A program made the translations under genes and the position numbers. From the IMG/VR virus record IMGVR_UViG_3300020190_000035, positions 16,091 to 80,090 of that record: DNA of 64,000 nucleotides; one strand, 5' to 3'. Position 1 is the first letter of the stretch; each line of letters opens with the position of its first letter. This stretch comes from a virus. The notes under the pieces were generated by a model. The model saw nothing but the letters and a program-made list of their open reading frames with translations, was not told where the DNA came from and did not search any database. Positions 35,126-42,869 of the stretch are shown here, piece by piece.

Positions 35126-35895
35126 GGGCCAACTTCTGAAGAAACAATTAACCTATACTTATAACCTGATTCAAAGTATTCTTTATTATCAGTATTATAA
35201 ACTGGAGTAGCGTCATCGGATGGAAAATCTATGTATACATCAGCTTTCCATGAATGCATTGATATTTCTGTATCTACAGTTTCCCATCTACATGGTGTTT
35301 TCTGTATTTTCTTTTTTTGAGCCTTAAAATACTTTGAGGTCAAAAAGTTTGAAGCTGGGCGAGAGCTAAAGCTTATAGTAACTCTTCCGTTGTTTTCATC
35401 ATTATAGATATAAAAACTACCAGTTAAAGGATCTGTTGAAATTATGTAAAAATCTGGATTTTTTGCTAAAATCTGATAACCAGTCTCTATATCCACCCTA
35501 ACTGATTTATCTTCAACTAAAACCTCATTAAGAACAGTACCCTGAACCTCCTGGAGAATAGATGGTGTAGCGGAATTGGTCTGACTCGCAAAATTAATTT
35601 GTTCTTCTGGAATAGTTAAACCAGAAGAATCTACTAAATTAGCTACTTTTATAATATAATCTGAACCAGAAGATAGTACAACATTCCAATAAAGAGTTAA
35701 AGTTCTACTAATCTGATTATAATCAGTTATTGTATTTATAGTTCTAAAAGCAGAACTAATTTCAACTGGTGTAGCAGCATCAGTAAATAATTTAAAGTTA
35801 GCGTTTACTAAAGAAGCTATTTTTATTGTTCTACCAAATTTAATATTAACTGTATTAACAGTTACGGTAGCGTTGTCTATTAAATACAAGCTCAC
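35122..35895 (-). CDS. Beta-rich structural protein
   Basis: 257 residues. N-terminal 110 residues look like a Big/Ig-like domain (VNIKFGRTIKIASLVNANFK, TDYNQISRTLTLYWNVVLSS). The C-terminal half resembles a separate beta domain (NGRVTISFSSRPASNFLT). It is the first gene after the capsid terminator and has its own promoter (35927-35935). Probable fibre-base or capsid-surface protein; no named family. Confidence 0.55.
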   Translation of the reverse strand: MSLYLIDNATVTVNTVNIKFGRTIKIASLVNANFKLFTDAATPVEISSAFRTINTITDYNQISRTLTLYWNVVLSSGSDYIIKVANLVDSSGLTIPEEQINFASQTNSATPSILQEVQGTVLNEVLVEDKSVRVDIETGYQILAKNPDFYIISTDPLTGSFYIYNDENNGRVTISFSSRPASNFLTSKYFKAQKKKIQKTPCRWETVDTEISMHSWKADVYIDFPSDDATPVYNTDNKEYFESGYKYRLIVSSEVGP

Positions 35896-35926
35896 TCAGT
35901 ACACTCCATTAATAAAACCTAATTTA

Positions 35927-35935
35927 ATAGTAACA
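35927..35935 (-). promoter_or_regulatory. Extended -10 promoter after the capsid gene
   Basis: Minus strand reads TGTTACTAT, the same nine bases as upstream of the sheath gene. Predicted start near 35920, leader about 25 nt. It lies 22 bp past the capsid terminator, so the fibre cluster is re-initiated as a separate unit. Confidence 0.5.
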
Positions 35936-35956
35936 AACCAAAACAAATAAAAGCAT

Positions 35957-35986
35957 AGGGGGTAGCAGATTTCTCTACTACCCCCT
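35957..35986 (-). terminator. Terminator after major capsid gene
   Basis: On the minus strand a 13-bp stem (AGGGGGTAGTAGA / TCTGCTACCCCCT, one G-U pair) closes a GAAA tetraloop and is followed by TATGCTTTTATTTG. It stands 43 bp after the capsid stop codon. The stem is strong; the T run is interrupted. Confidence 0.8.
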
Positions 35987-36028
35987 AGCTATAGGGTTAA
36001 ATCGCAACTATAACAACCCTAAGGTCTA

Positions 36029-37087
36029 TCAGGTTGCCTCGTTGGTAACCATGATTTCGTAGTTACGGCTTAGTCTGACATTCTTGGCTACAGTAATACC
36101 TTCACCATCACCTAGCATTACGATGTCATAGCGCTCCTTCATCTTCAACGAACGAAGATCGCGGCTTGGATCATCGAATTGGTCGGTGCTCATGTCGTCC
36201 TTAACCAGTAGTGTACCTACCTCGTTACGGTCAATCAGGAACAAATCTGACTTAGCTGCATTTGCACCACTCTTAGCGGTAAAGCTTACGAATGGCGAAA
36301 CAAGGACGTTTAATCCCATTGGGGCTGTTGCATTAAGAGCGCCCTGAGCTGACTGAGGACGGTAACCCCAACTTGTGCCAACAGCAGAAGCTGCACCGCC
36401 GGCGTGGAAGATGGAATCCTTAAGGAATACCGACCACATTAGGGGGTGAAGAATAAAGTCTGTTGGTACATGATTTTCAGCCATCAGAACAGCAGCCATA
36501 TCTACAATGTTATCCCAGGTAATTGTCTTATTGGCAACGCCGTTAATGTCAAAACCTGTTGTATCATCATATGAACCACTATCATTGTCAAAAACGATAG
36601 TAGCTGCGTCCTTAAAGCGACTAAGTGCTATTTGCTCTTTCAAGCGAGCCATGGCACGACCGGCTGCACGAACATGTAGACCGACAATGTCCCAAAGTGA
36701 ATCGGCAATTACCTCTTCTGTAAAGGCGAGCTTAACGCCTTTCTTTGAAACCTTACCTTCTACCTGCTTTGCAAAAGCGAGTGCTTGCTCTGGATACTCT
36801 TGTCCTTCTGGGATCTCTGCTGCTTGGATTGCATTGACTGCTGGGAACTCCAAAGAGCGCCCCTTGCCGAGGCGAACTGTAGAAAGAAGAGGCGTAACCA
36901 GCAATTGTGGCTCAGCTGCTTCTCTTAGCGTACGAGAGAGAACTTTGGGGAAAAGAGCTGCTGCGTCTGGTGAAGCAAAAGCCTCCTTAATGGTTACTCT
37001 ATTGTCTGCATCGATATACCCGTCCTCAGTCATTGCAGTCTCCCAAGCTGGGAGACCACAGAGGAGCTCTTGGATTGTCTTACTCAT
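36029..37087 (-). CDS. Major capsid protein (HK97 fold)
   Basis: 352 residues. It follows the protease and a capsid-associated gene and has the layout of HK97-type capsid proteins: a short N-arm, an E-loop region (LGKGRSLEFPAVNAIQAAEIPEGQEYPEQ), KGVKLAFTEEVIADSLWDIV, a spine helix (RAMARLKEQIALSRF) and an A-domain part with PTDFILHPLMWSVFLKD. Gene composition is clearly GC-richer than most of the window, as expected for the most abundant protein. AGGAGGA lies about 8 nt before the ATG, and a strong terminator follows it. Confidence 0.88.
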   Translation of the reverse strand: MSKTIQELLCGLPAWETAMTEDGYIDADNRVTIKEAFASPDAAALFPKVLSRTLREAAEPQLLVTPLLSTVRLGKGRSLEFPAVNAIQAAEIPEGQEYPEQALAFAKQVEGKVSKKGVKLAFTEEVIADSLWDIVGLHVRAAGRAMARLKEQIALSRFKDAATIVFDNDSGSYDDTTGFDINGVANKTITWDNIVDMAAVLMAENHVPTDFILHPLMWSVFLKDSIFHAGGAASAVGTSWGYRPQSAQGALNATAPMGLNVLVSPFVSFTAKSGANAAKSDLFLIDRNEVGTLLVKDDMSTDQFDDPSRDLRSLKMKERYDIVMLGDGEGITVAKNVRLSRNYEIMVTNEAT

Positions 37088-37120
37088 CTTAGGAATATTC
37101 CTCCTGTGTTATTGTTTTGA

Positions 37121-37891
37121 TTAGAGTGTCAAATTGACGCGGAAAGCACCAGTGACATTATATACATCTAGGTTGGCACGGATACCGAGCTTGCCCTTAT
37201 GGCTTCCGCTACGAGTAAGTTCGTATACGGTTTTTAGTGCACCTGGATCTGATGGGAGCTGCATGTAGCTAAGGAGGCCATCATCGAAGTTTGTAGCAAA
37301 CTTCTCAACCTCAATAACCTTACCGACCTGTAGGTAGGCGTATACAGCTGAACTGTTATAAAAATCAGCTGCAGCTGCAGCCACTGGACGTCCCATAAAA
37401 TCAGAACGGATTAGTGACCCAACTGTTACATCGTCATTGATACCAGCAACCATGGGGTACTCTACATAACCATGGGTGATAAAGCCAGCACCTTGTGATG
37501 TGCCCTTATCAAATGGCCTATAGAGATCATATTGTGCGCAACCGATAGGAATTGAACGAGCCGGAACTGTGACTGTGTCACTTGAACCAGTTGTTGATGT
37601 TGGTGTAGCACCGTCTAGTGGATTCCAGCTTGGCATTACATCACCATAGCTCTTGCTAGATGATGTACCATTCGCTGGTACCACACGGGCATCACCGTTG
37701 CTATCGGCAACCACGGAAAGAATGGTACCCTTAGGAATAACAATCTCGAAACGATCATCTTCGCTATCTAGATACCATGTTGGCAAACCAGGGTGGGGAA
37801 GCAGGTATGCACTGGGGGCTATGCCCTCAGAAACAACAAACCGGCCAGCGCCTGTCTTGCTATGAACCTTACGGAACTTTGCTAAACTCAT
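37121..37891 (-). CDS. Capsid-associated protein (decoration or stabilising, putative)
   Basis: 256 residues, Gly/Pro/Val-rich and beta-rich (FEIVIPKGTILSVVADSNGDAR, VTVPARSIPIGCAQYDLYRP, SLIRSDFMGRPVAAA). It lies between the protease-scaffold and the capsid gene, uses the same GC-rich codons as the capsid gene, and so is probably made in similar amount. Decoration or capsid-stabilising proteins sit here in many phages. Function inferred from position. Confidence 0.6.
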   Translation of the reverse strand: MSLAKFRKVHSKTGAGRFVVSEGIAPSAYLLPHPGLPTWYLDSEDDRFEIVIPKGTILSVVADSNGDARVVPANGTSSSKSYGDVMPSWNPLDGATPTSTTGSSDTVTVPARSIPIGCAQYDLYRPFDKGTSQGAGFITHGYVEYPMVAGINDDVTVGSLIRSDFMGRPVAAAAADFYNSSAVYAYLQVGKVIEVEKFATNFDDGLLSYMQLPSDPGALKTVYELTRSGSHKGKLGIRANLDVYNVTGAFRVNLTL

Positions 37892-37909
37892 TTTCTATCT
37901 CCTTAATTA

Positions 37910-39529
37910 TTAAAGTTTACGTCTGCCCATTAGAGCATCTACTAAAACCTGTTCAAAAGAATCTACGGAAGAAACAGGCTTGCCAATTTCTTCTTCTTTA
38001 CCAAGAGTCAAAACATTATCCTCTAACTTATTTACCTCTGCCTCAGAAGTAACTTCTGGCATTCCAACAAAATTAGAAAGTCTTTTATTAAGTTTTGCAG
38101 GAGTCTTAGCCAAATCTCTAAGAGTATCAGCTAGTGATGAGGCCGTGCGAGCAACGTGCTCTTCGATCAACTTTTCGCGATCATCAACAGACTCAAAACC
38201 TAGACTAATCTTGGTATCGACAACTCTTTCAACCAAAGTTCTATGTAAAGCACTCTTAAGCTTTGCATTTTCTTCTTCAAGAAGCTCAATTCTAGCCTTA
38301 AGTGGATTGATGTCTTGCTCAACGCCCTCTTTGTTATCGCTGAGCTGATCAATCTCTTCGGCCTCTTCTTGATTCTCATCAGTCATTTCGACCAATGACT
38401 CTTCTGGCTTTTCAGCATTTTCGGAATCTACAATCTGTACATCCGCCTCTTCTGAATCGTCAGCTGAGTTCTTTTCTTGCGAATCTGTTGAAGCAGACTC
38501 TTCTGAAACCTCTTCCGCTTTCTCTTCTGAAAACCCTTCGGCAACGTCTTGATCGGTTGCCCCTAAAGTGTCTTCGGAAGAAGAAGCTGCTATATTAGAG
38601 AGATCCTCGCTTAAGCCTTTGGCTACAGCCAGAATATCCTCTTCTTTATTAACATCTTTCATGCTATGAGTCTCCTCAGAATTATTTTTTTCAGAATCTT
38701 CATTGGATAGTAATGAATTAGAATTAATTATATAACTTTCACTTTCTTGAAGGGCTAGCGCTGTTAAAAATGCACCCTTTAAGTGTAGATAAATTGGTTT
38801 AGATTCTTTCTTTTTCATATCTGAAAAAATTGATCTATTTTCCTCAATTGAGACAATATCTTCATTATCCATACTTAAAATAAAAGCAGAGCTTTTTGCC
38901 ATCCAGTCATCGGAATCTGAAAGCTCTGCTTTACCGTCTTGAATCTTTGTAGATCTAACTCCAGATTTTTGATCTGCTGGTTGATTAACAAATGAATACT
39001 CTTTAAATGATATATCTTGCATATCAATGTAGGCAAGTTTGCCTTTGTAAACCTTACCTCTTTTAAACTTTGGCATACGAGGACGACCGGAATCATCTTC
39101 GGTAGCTAGATCGTCACCAGATATGCTGCAAACAGCTTTTGCAGCTCTTCCCCCAACTGAGCCAGTTAAATATCTTTTATCAACAACTTTTTGAGCTGCG
39201 ACAGGATCAGTGATTGCAATTTGCAATCTTACAAATGCACTTCCGTCCGACTCTTTATCCATTTTAGCTGCCATGACCCTGCCAATTGGCTCTGCGTTTA
39301 AATCGTGGTTAAGAATGATGGGTTTTGGATAAGGCTCAACCCATGACTGCAAAGCTTTTTCTAACTCTAAAGCTGAATAGTGGTTATAATTAGCAGTCAA
39401 ACCCTCGTGTATTGCGGCAACCTCGATTATTAAACCGTGCTTGGAGTTAAATGACTCCGAAAAATCTATATCTGATTTCGAAAAATCAGGAAGCTGTAAT
39501 ATAAAGTTTTCCACAAAATCAAAAGACAT
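37910..39529 (-). CDS. Prohead protease fused to scaffold-like domain
   Basis: 539 residues. Residues 1-195 form a prohead Ser protease: catalytic His75 (ILNHDLNAEPIGRV) and Ser124 (YLTGSVGGRA), with the strand IDMQDISFKEYSFVNQPAD after them. Residues about 200-400 are acidic, Ser/Glu-rich and disordered. From about 400 there is a coiled coil (INPLKARIELLEEENAKLKS), then helices ending LVDALMGRRKL. The tail is typical of a scaffold that is cut and expelled during maturation. It stands between the portal side and the capsid gene, the usual place. Confidence 0.85.
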   Translation of the reverse strand: MSFDFVENFILQLPDFSKSDIDFSESFNSKHGLIIEVAAIHEGLTANYNHYSALELEKALQSWVEPYPKPIILNHDLNAEPIGRVMAAKMDKESDGSAFVRLQIAITDPVAAQKVVDKRYLTGSVGGRAAKAVCSISGDDLATEDDSGRPRMPKFKRGKVYKGKLAYIDMQDISFKEYSFVNQPADQKSGVRSTKIQDGKAELSDSDDWMAKSSAFILSMDNEDIVSIEENRSIFSDMKKKESKPIYLHLKGAFLTALALQESESYIINSNSLLSNEDSEKNNSEETHSMKDVNKEEDILAVAKGLSEDLSNIAASSSEDTLGATDQDVAEGFSEEKAEEVSEESASTDSQEKNSADDSEEADVQIVDSENAEKPEESLVEMTDENQEEAEEIDQLSDNKEGVEQDINPLKARIELLEEENAKLKSALHRTLVERVVDTKISLGFESVDDREKLIEEHVARTASSLADTLRDLAKTPAKLNKRLSNFVGMPEVTSEAEVNKLEDNVLTLGKEEEIGKPVSSVDSFEQVLVDALMGRRKL

Positions 39530-39573
39530 GAATTCCCCTATTGATTAATATCTATTTTAATAGTAAGTTTGTT

Positions 39574-39608
39574 TTTATAACATTGAACAATTTTATATAA
39601 ATATATCA
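39574..39608 (-). promoter_or_regulatory. Promoter region before protease-capsid genes
   Basis: Two extended -10 candidates read leftward: TGATATATT (39600-39608, which uses the TGA stop of the glycosyltransferase gene) and TGTTATAAA (39574-39582). From the second, transcription would begin near 39567 with a leader of about 38 nt and AGGGGA before the ATG. It would feed protease, capsid-associated and capsid genes. Confidence 0.45.
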
Positions 39609-40385
39609 CACTTTAGCATAGTTTTCAAAAATTAATTCAGATCTCTCATCTCCATGCTTTAGATATTGACGGTACATCACTTCAGACATTATATGTGGAG
39701 CATATATATAAGAGGCACAGTACAAATTATACCCTGCCTCTTTACAAGACCATGACCAACTAACATCTTCGCCCTGCTCATGGATTCTATAGTTTATACT
39801 AGAGTATACTTTTTTGCTCATCATTTTTGCTGCCATAATTACATCAGACTTAAAATAAGTTCCAAGAGAATACTGCTCTTGTCTAAAAGCTTTTCCGGGG
39901 ACATCTGATCTCCATGTCATAACACTGGGGTACATTGTTCCAAACGGAGTCATGAACATTAGTGGATTAACGGCATCTGCGCCAGATTTAATATGAGCTA
40001 TTAATAATTCTATTGTGTTTGGATTGACTAGAAGTATATCTGAATCTAAACTAAAATAATAATCAGGATTGATATCTCTTACTGTTTTTAATAAAGAATT
40101 TCTTAGTGACACCATATTTTCATATTTAGAAATAGTCCATTGTCTTCCATTGTTTTCATGCTGGAAATGAGGTATGTCTTCTCTTATGTTTATATAAAAA
40201 TAAGGTATTCTATTATCGTATTTCTTCCAAGCTTCAAGACAATTTATTGTTTCTGTATCATCTGGTGAAACTTCAAATACAAAACCAATATCCTTAAGTG
40301 AAACAGACTGGCTAGCAATACATCGGATCCAGTCAGGCAATATCCAGGATCTCTTATACATTGGGCAACCTATTAAAAGCTTCAT
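39606..40385 (-). CDS. GT-A family glycosyltransferase
   Basis: 259 residues. MKLLIGCPMYKRSWILPDWI begins a Rossmann-like strand and helix. YYFSLDSDILLVNP contains the D114-x-D116 metal and nucleotide-sugar motif of GT-A enzymes. The later segments YSLGTYFKSDVIMAAKM and HEQGEDVSWSWSCKEAGYNL (with the catalytic-acid-like Glu-Asp) fit family 2-type transferases. It lies between the portal and the protease, where no metabolic gene is expected. It may glycosylate a virion protein or host glycan during infection. Confidence 0.7.
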   Translation of the reverse strand: MKLLIGCPMYKRSWILPDWIRCIASQSVSLKDIGFVFEVSPDDTETINCLEAWKKYDNRIPYFYINIREDIPHFQHENNGRQWTISKYENMVSLRNSLLKTVRDINPDYYFSLDSDILLVNPNTIELLIAHIKSGADAVNPLMFMTPFGTMYPSVMTWRSDVPGKAFRQEQYSLGTYFKSDVIMAAKMMSKKVYSSINYRIHEQGEDVSWSWSCKEAGYNLYCASYIYAPHIMSEVMYRQYLKHGDERSELIFENYAKV

Positions 40386-40747
40386 TGGGGATTTTTAGTC
40401 TCCTCAGCCTTCATCTCGGCATCCTTTGCTTCTTCGATTACAGGCATATCGTCCTTTTTTACCTCTTCTTTGACATAAGACTGCATAGGCTGGTCTAGTA
40501 CGATGGGCTCTTTATCTTGCGTATTTTCAGGTGCATCAGCTTCATTATAAATACTATTATCAACTGAATAAACAATATCTTCTAAATCCATAACTCTTTG
40601 TGTTAATTCAGAAACAAGATCCAAAACGACTTGAAGAGCAAGTCTTGTTTGACCATTTTCTACGGCTTTCTCTAAGGCTTCAATCGAATCATCTGTTGCC
40701 AAATAAGCTACTAACTGTTCATTCTTGAGTGTTGGGTTGATCGACAT
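40382..40747 (-). CDS. Small acidic protein between portal and protease
   Basis: 121 residues. Residues 1-60 are helical (LATDDSIEALEKAVENGQTRLALQ, then VVLDLVSELTQRVMDLEDIV), a possible dimerising helix pair. Residues 65-121 are acidic and Lys/Glu-rich, probably disordered. It overlaps the portal gene end by 29 bp and the glycosyltransferase start by 4 bp. It may be a scaffold or chaperone for the portal; inference only. Confidence 0.55.
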   Translation of the reverse strand: MSINPTLKNEQLVAYLATDDSIEALEKAVENGQTRLALQVVLDLVSELTQRVMDLEDIVYSVDNSIYNEADAPENTQDKEPIVLDQPMQSYVKEEVKKDDMPVIEEAKDAEMKAEETKNPQ

Positions 40748-42383
40748 GATTATATTCCTTTTCCTCTTTTGTATAAACTATAGTATACTCTGATTCAAGG
40801 GCATTTTCAACTAATGTCAGCCATGTATTATCGGATCTTCTTATGTTTGGTGAAATATTTCTACCTTGCTGATTTGCGGGACGAGTTGCATTGCCAACTC
40901 CTCTTCTGTTATTTGGTAGATTTCTTTGACCCTTTTGTGCAGAAGGCTGTTTATCGCCATCTCTTAGCACATCTTTTGGTTCCGCCTTAGTCATTGTCAG
41001 CTCAGCTTGATTTTTTGCTAAATCCATCTGCACTTTACCCTGTATAGCGGCAAACATTTCCTCTTGTTCATAATCAGGATTTAATCCCAGTTCTAATCTT
41101 GCTTCTTTTATGGAAATCATATTATTGACATATTTTTGTATAACATGTGTTTCCTTTTTAACCTGGGTATCAACATCAATCTCGTTAAACTTAAAATAAC
41201 ACCTATCAGATAAACCTTCTTCTAGCGGAGTGGTTACGGGATCAAATCCGCCTTCAAGTAAAAGTTCATTGAATATATGCACCCTAATCATTTCTGCAAC
41301 TATTTTTTGATACTGTTTAATCTTATCGTACAGAGCGGTGTCGAGACGATCTGACACTGCTCTGTTTCCGCCATTCATCGTCATACCCAGGTGATGAGGG
41401 GCAACACCCAAACCAACAGCAACTCTTTCCTTGAAATGCTCCAGGTACTTTGAGGCATCTAGTGCGGTATTGTTTGCTCCAATTACCTCAATATTATGTC
41501 TATAAGGAAGTATTAAACCCCCCTCCGATCTTAGGGACTCTATCTCGGACGCAGCGTTAGAGATTTCTTGCGGCTCTGCTGGTTGATCTGCTGTACCTAT
41601 AATATATTTGTATAATGGAAATAGTTCTCTATGAACTAAATTTTGGATATCCTCCTCTATTTGACGCAAAGCTACAACATCGTCTAAAACCGAACTTAAG
41701 AACGGCGTGCCAAAAGCTCTTCCAGATTTTTTATCCAAATACATATGTATGACACGATCAGCTGACCACACAGGGTCTCGTTCTGACGGCATATAGGTTA
41801 ATGGATCCGTAGCCTGCTGATATGATCTTGGTCTATTAAACTTATCTCTTAAAATTCTTACCTGTTCTGTTGGAATTAAGTAATAACCAACTACTGGTTG
41901 AGCTGCATTGACGCCTGATATTGATATTGGGAAATATTCAGATATATCACCCCTAGCTTTAACAATAAACACATTTGCATATTTAACAATATGTTCTGTA
42001 ATTTCAATAAGAAAATCTAGAAATGGTCTTTTCATAGCCATTTCCATATAATCTATTCTTTGATATAAATACGATACAGCTTCTGGATTTTCGCCTACTA
42101 TTGACCAGTTTTCCTTCCAGAATAATTCCTTATATTTATTTATTGCCTGCTTCACATAAGAATCCGTATCAGCTGCTTGCATAATCCTATCAAAATCATA
42201 GGGAGAAGGCTCAAAGGTAGCTCTATTATTATAATAATAGGTGTTACCCTGGAAACCAAGTGCGAGAGCAGCCACTTTCATAGCTTTGTTGATGGAACTT
42301 ATCTCTTCTGGCTTTAGAGCTTTTGCTACAAAGTTATTTTTTTTATCGACTTGCCTAAAAGGCAAGAAATCAGCAACTGCCAT
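40719..42383 (-). CDS. Portal protein
   Basis: 554 residues forming the dodecameric DNA gate at one vertex. The sequence has the family layout: an N-terminal part ending in DSYVKQAINKYKELFWKENW, a wing with YYLIPTEQVRILRDKFNRPR, a Trp-Ser-Ala-Asp-x-Val-Ile-His strand (VWSADRVIHMYLDKKSGRAF), the GTPFLSSVLDDVVALRQIEEDI helix and the stem/crown part with GVAPHHLGMTMNGGNRA. The C-terminal 80 residues are Gln/Asn/Arg-rich. It precedes the protease and capsid genes as usual. Confidence 0.88.
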   Translation of the reverse strand: MAVADFLPFRQVDKKNNFVAKALKPEEISSINKAMKVAALALGFQGNTYYYNNRATFEPSPYDFDRIMQAADTDSYVKQAINKYKELFWKENWSIVGENPEAVSYLYQRIDYMEMAMKRPFLDFLIEITEHIVKYANVFIVKARGDISEYFPISISGVNAAQPVVGYYLIPTEQVRILRDKFNRPRSYQQATDPLTYMPSERDPVWSADRVIHMYLDKKSGRAFGTPFLSSVLDDVVALRQIEEDIQNLVHRELFPLYKYIIGTADQPAEPQEISNAASEIESLRSEGGLILPYRHNIEVIGANNTALDASKYLEHFKERVAVGLGVAPHHLGMTMNGGNRAVSDRLDTALYDKIKQYQKIVAEMIRVHIFNELLLEGGFDPVTTPLEEGLSDRCYFKFNEIDVDTQVKKETHVIQKYVNNMISIKEARLELGLNPDYEQEEMFAAIQGKVQMDLAKNQAELTMTKAEPKDVLRDGDKQPSAQKGQRNLPNNRRGVGNATRPANQQGRNISPNIRRSDNTWLTLVENALESEYTIVYTKEEKEYNHVDQPNTQE

Positions 42384-42442
42384 ATGTGTTCTCCAATATA
42401 AAAGCTACTGTAATAGTAGCTCTCTGGATTTTTTTTTATAAG

Positions 42443-42643
42443 TTACTGGCCAGATTGCTGTGATCTAGCAAATGCGTTATTTAAAATGAGGGCTTTGACA
42501 GATTCCATCCAGAAAATAGTTTCTGCTTCATTAAAATCACTCTTATATTGTAGGTTTGCATCTGAAATCTTAATTTCAATTGTAAACTCTTTTTTCGCTT
42601 CAGTTGCTTCTGGTACCTCTGTTGCCTCTGTTATCTGTGACAT
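42443..42643 (-). CDS. Small protein of unknown function
   Basis: 66 residues from the ATG at 42643, which has GAGGA 5 nt upstream; the longer GTG start at 42655 overlaps the previous stop and is rejected. N-terminus Thr/Glu/Ala-rich (ATEVPEATEAKKEF), then a strand-helix part (TIEIKISDANLQY, ETIFWMESVKALILNNAF). Probably a small virion or portal-associated protein. No family recognised. Confidence 0.55.
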   Translation of the reverse strand: MSQITEATEVPEATEAKKEFTIEIKISDANLQYKSDFNEAETIFWMESVKALILNNAFARSQQSGQ

Positions 42644-42651
42644 TTTTATCC

Positions 42652-42837
42652 TCACTTAAACTCTTCTGGTTTATCTACTTTTGTTTGTTTTACTGGCTTT
42701 ACGTTTTCAGTTAACTGCTGAATCTGTGCTGTCAACTGCTTAATTGTTGCCTCTTTAATAACTATTTCAGTCATCATTTGAGACATACGCTCATTAAATA
42801 CTTGAATCAATATATTAATATCAAGATCATTATTCAT
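42652..42837 (-). CDS. Small coiled-coil protein
   Basis: 61 residues, almost one long helix (MSQMMTEIVIKEATIKQLTAQ, then IQQLTENVKPVKQ) with a Lys/Pro tail. AAGGAG lies 5 nt before the ATG and a perfect extended -10 is upstream at 42861-42869. It heads the small-protein, portal and protease group. Function unknown. Confidence 0.55.
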   Translation of the reverse strand: MNNDLDINILIQVFNERMSQMMTEIVIKEATIKQLTAQIQQLTENVKPVKQTKVDKPEEFK

Positions 42838-42860
42838 GATTACTCCTTAAATAGGAGTCT

Positions 42861-42869
42861 ATTATATCA
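42861..42869 (-). promoter_or_regulatory. Extended -10 promoter overlapping a stop codon
   Basis: Minus strand TGATATAAT. Its first three bases are the TGA stop codon of the S74 fibre gene. Predicted start near 42854, leader about 17 nt that contains the AAGGAG site of the 61-residue gene. Would drive portal expression. Confidence 0.6.
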
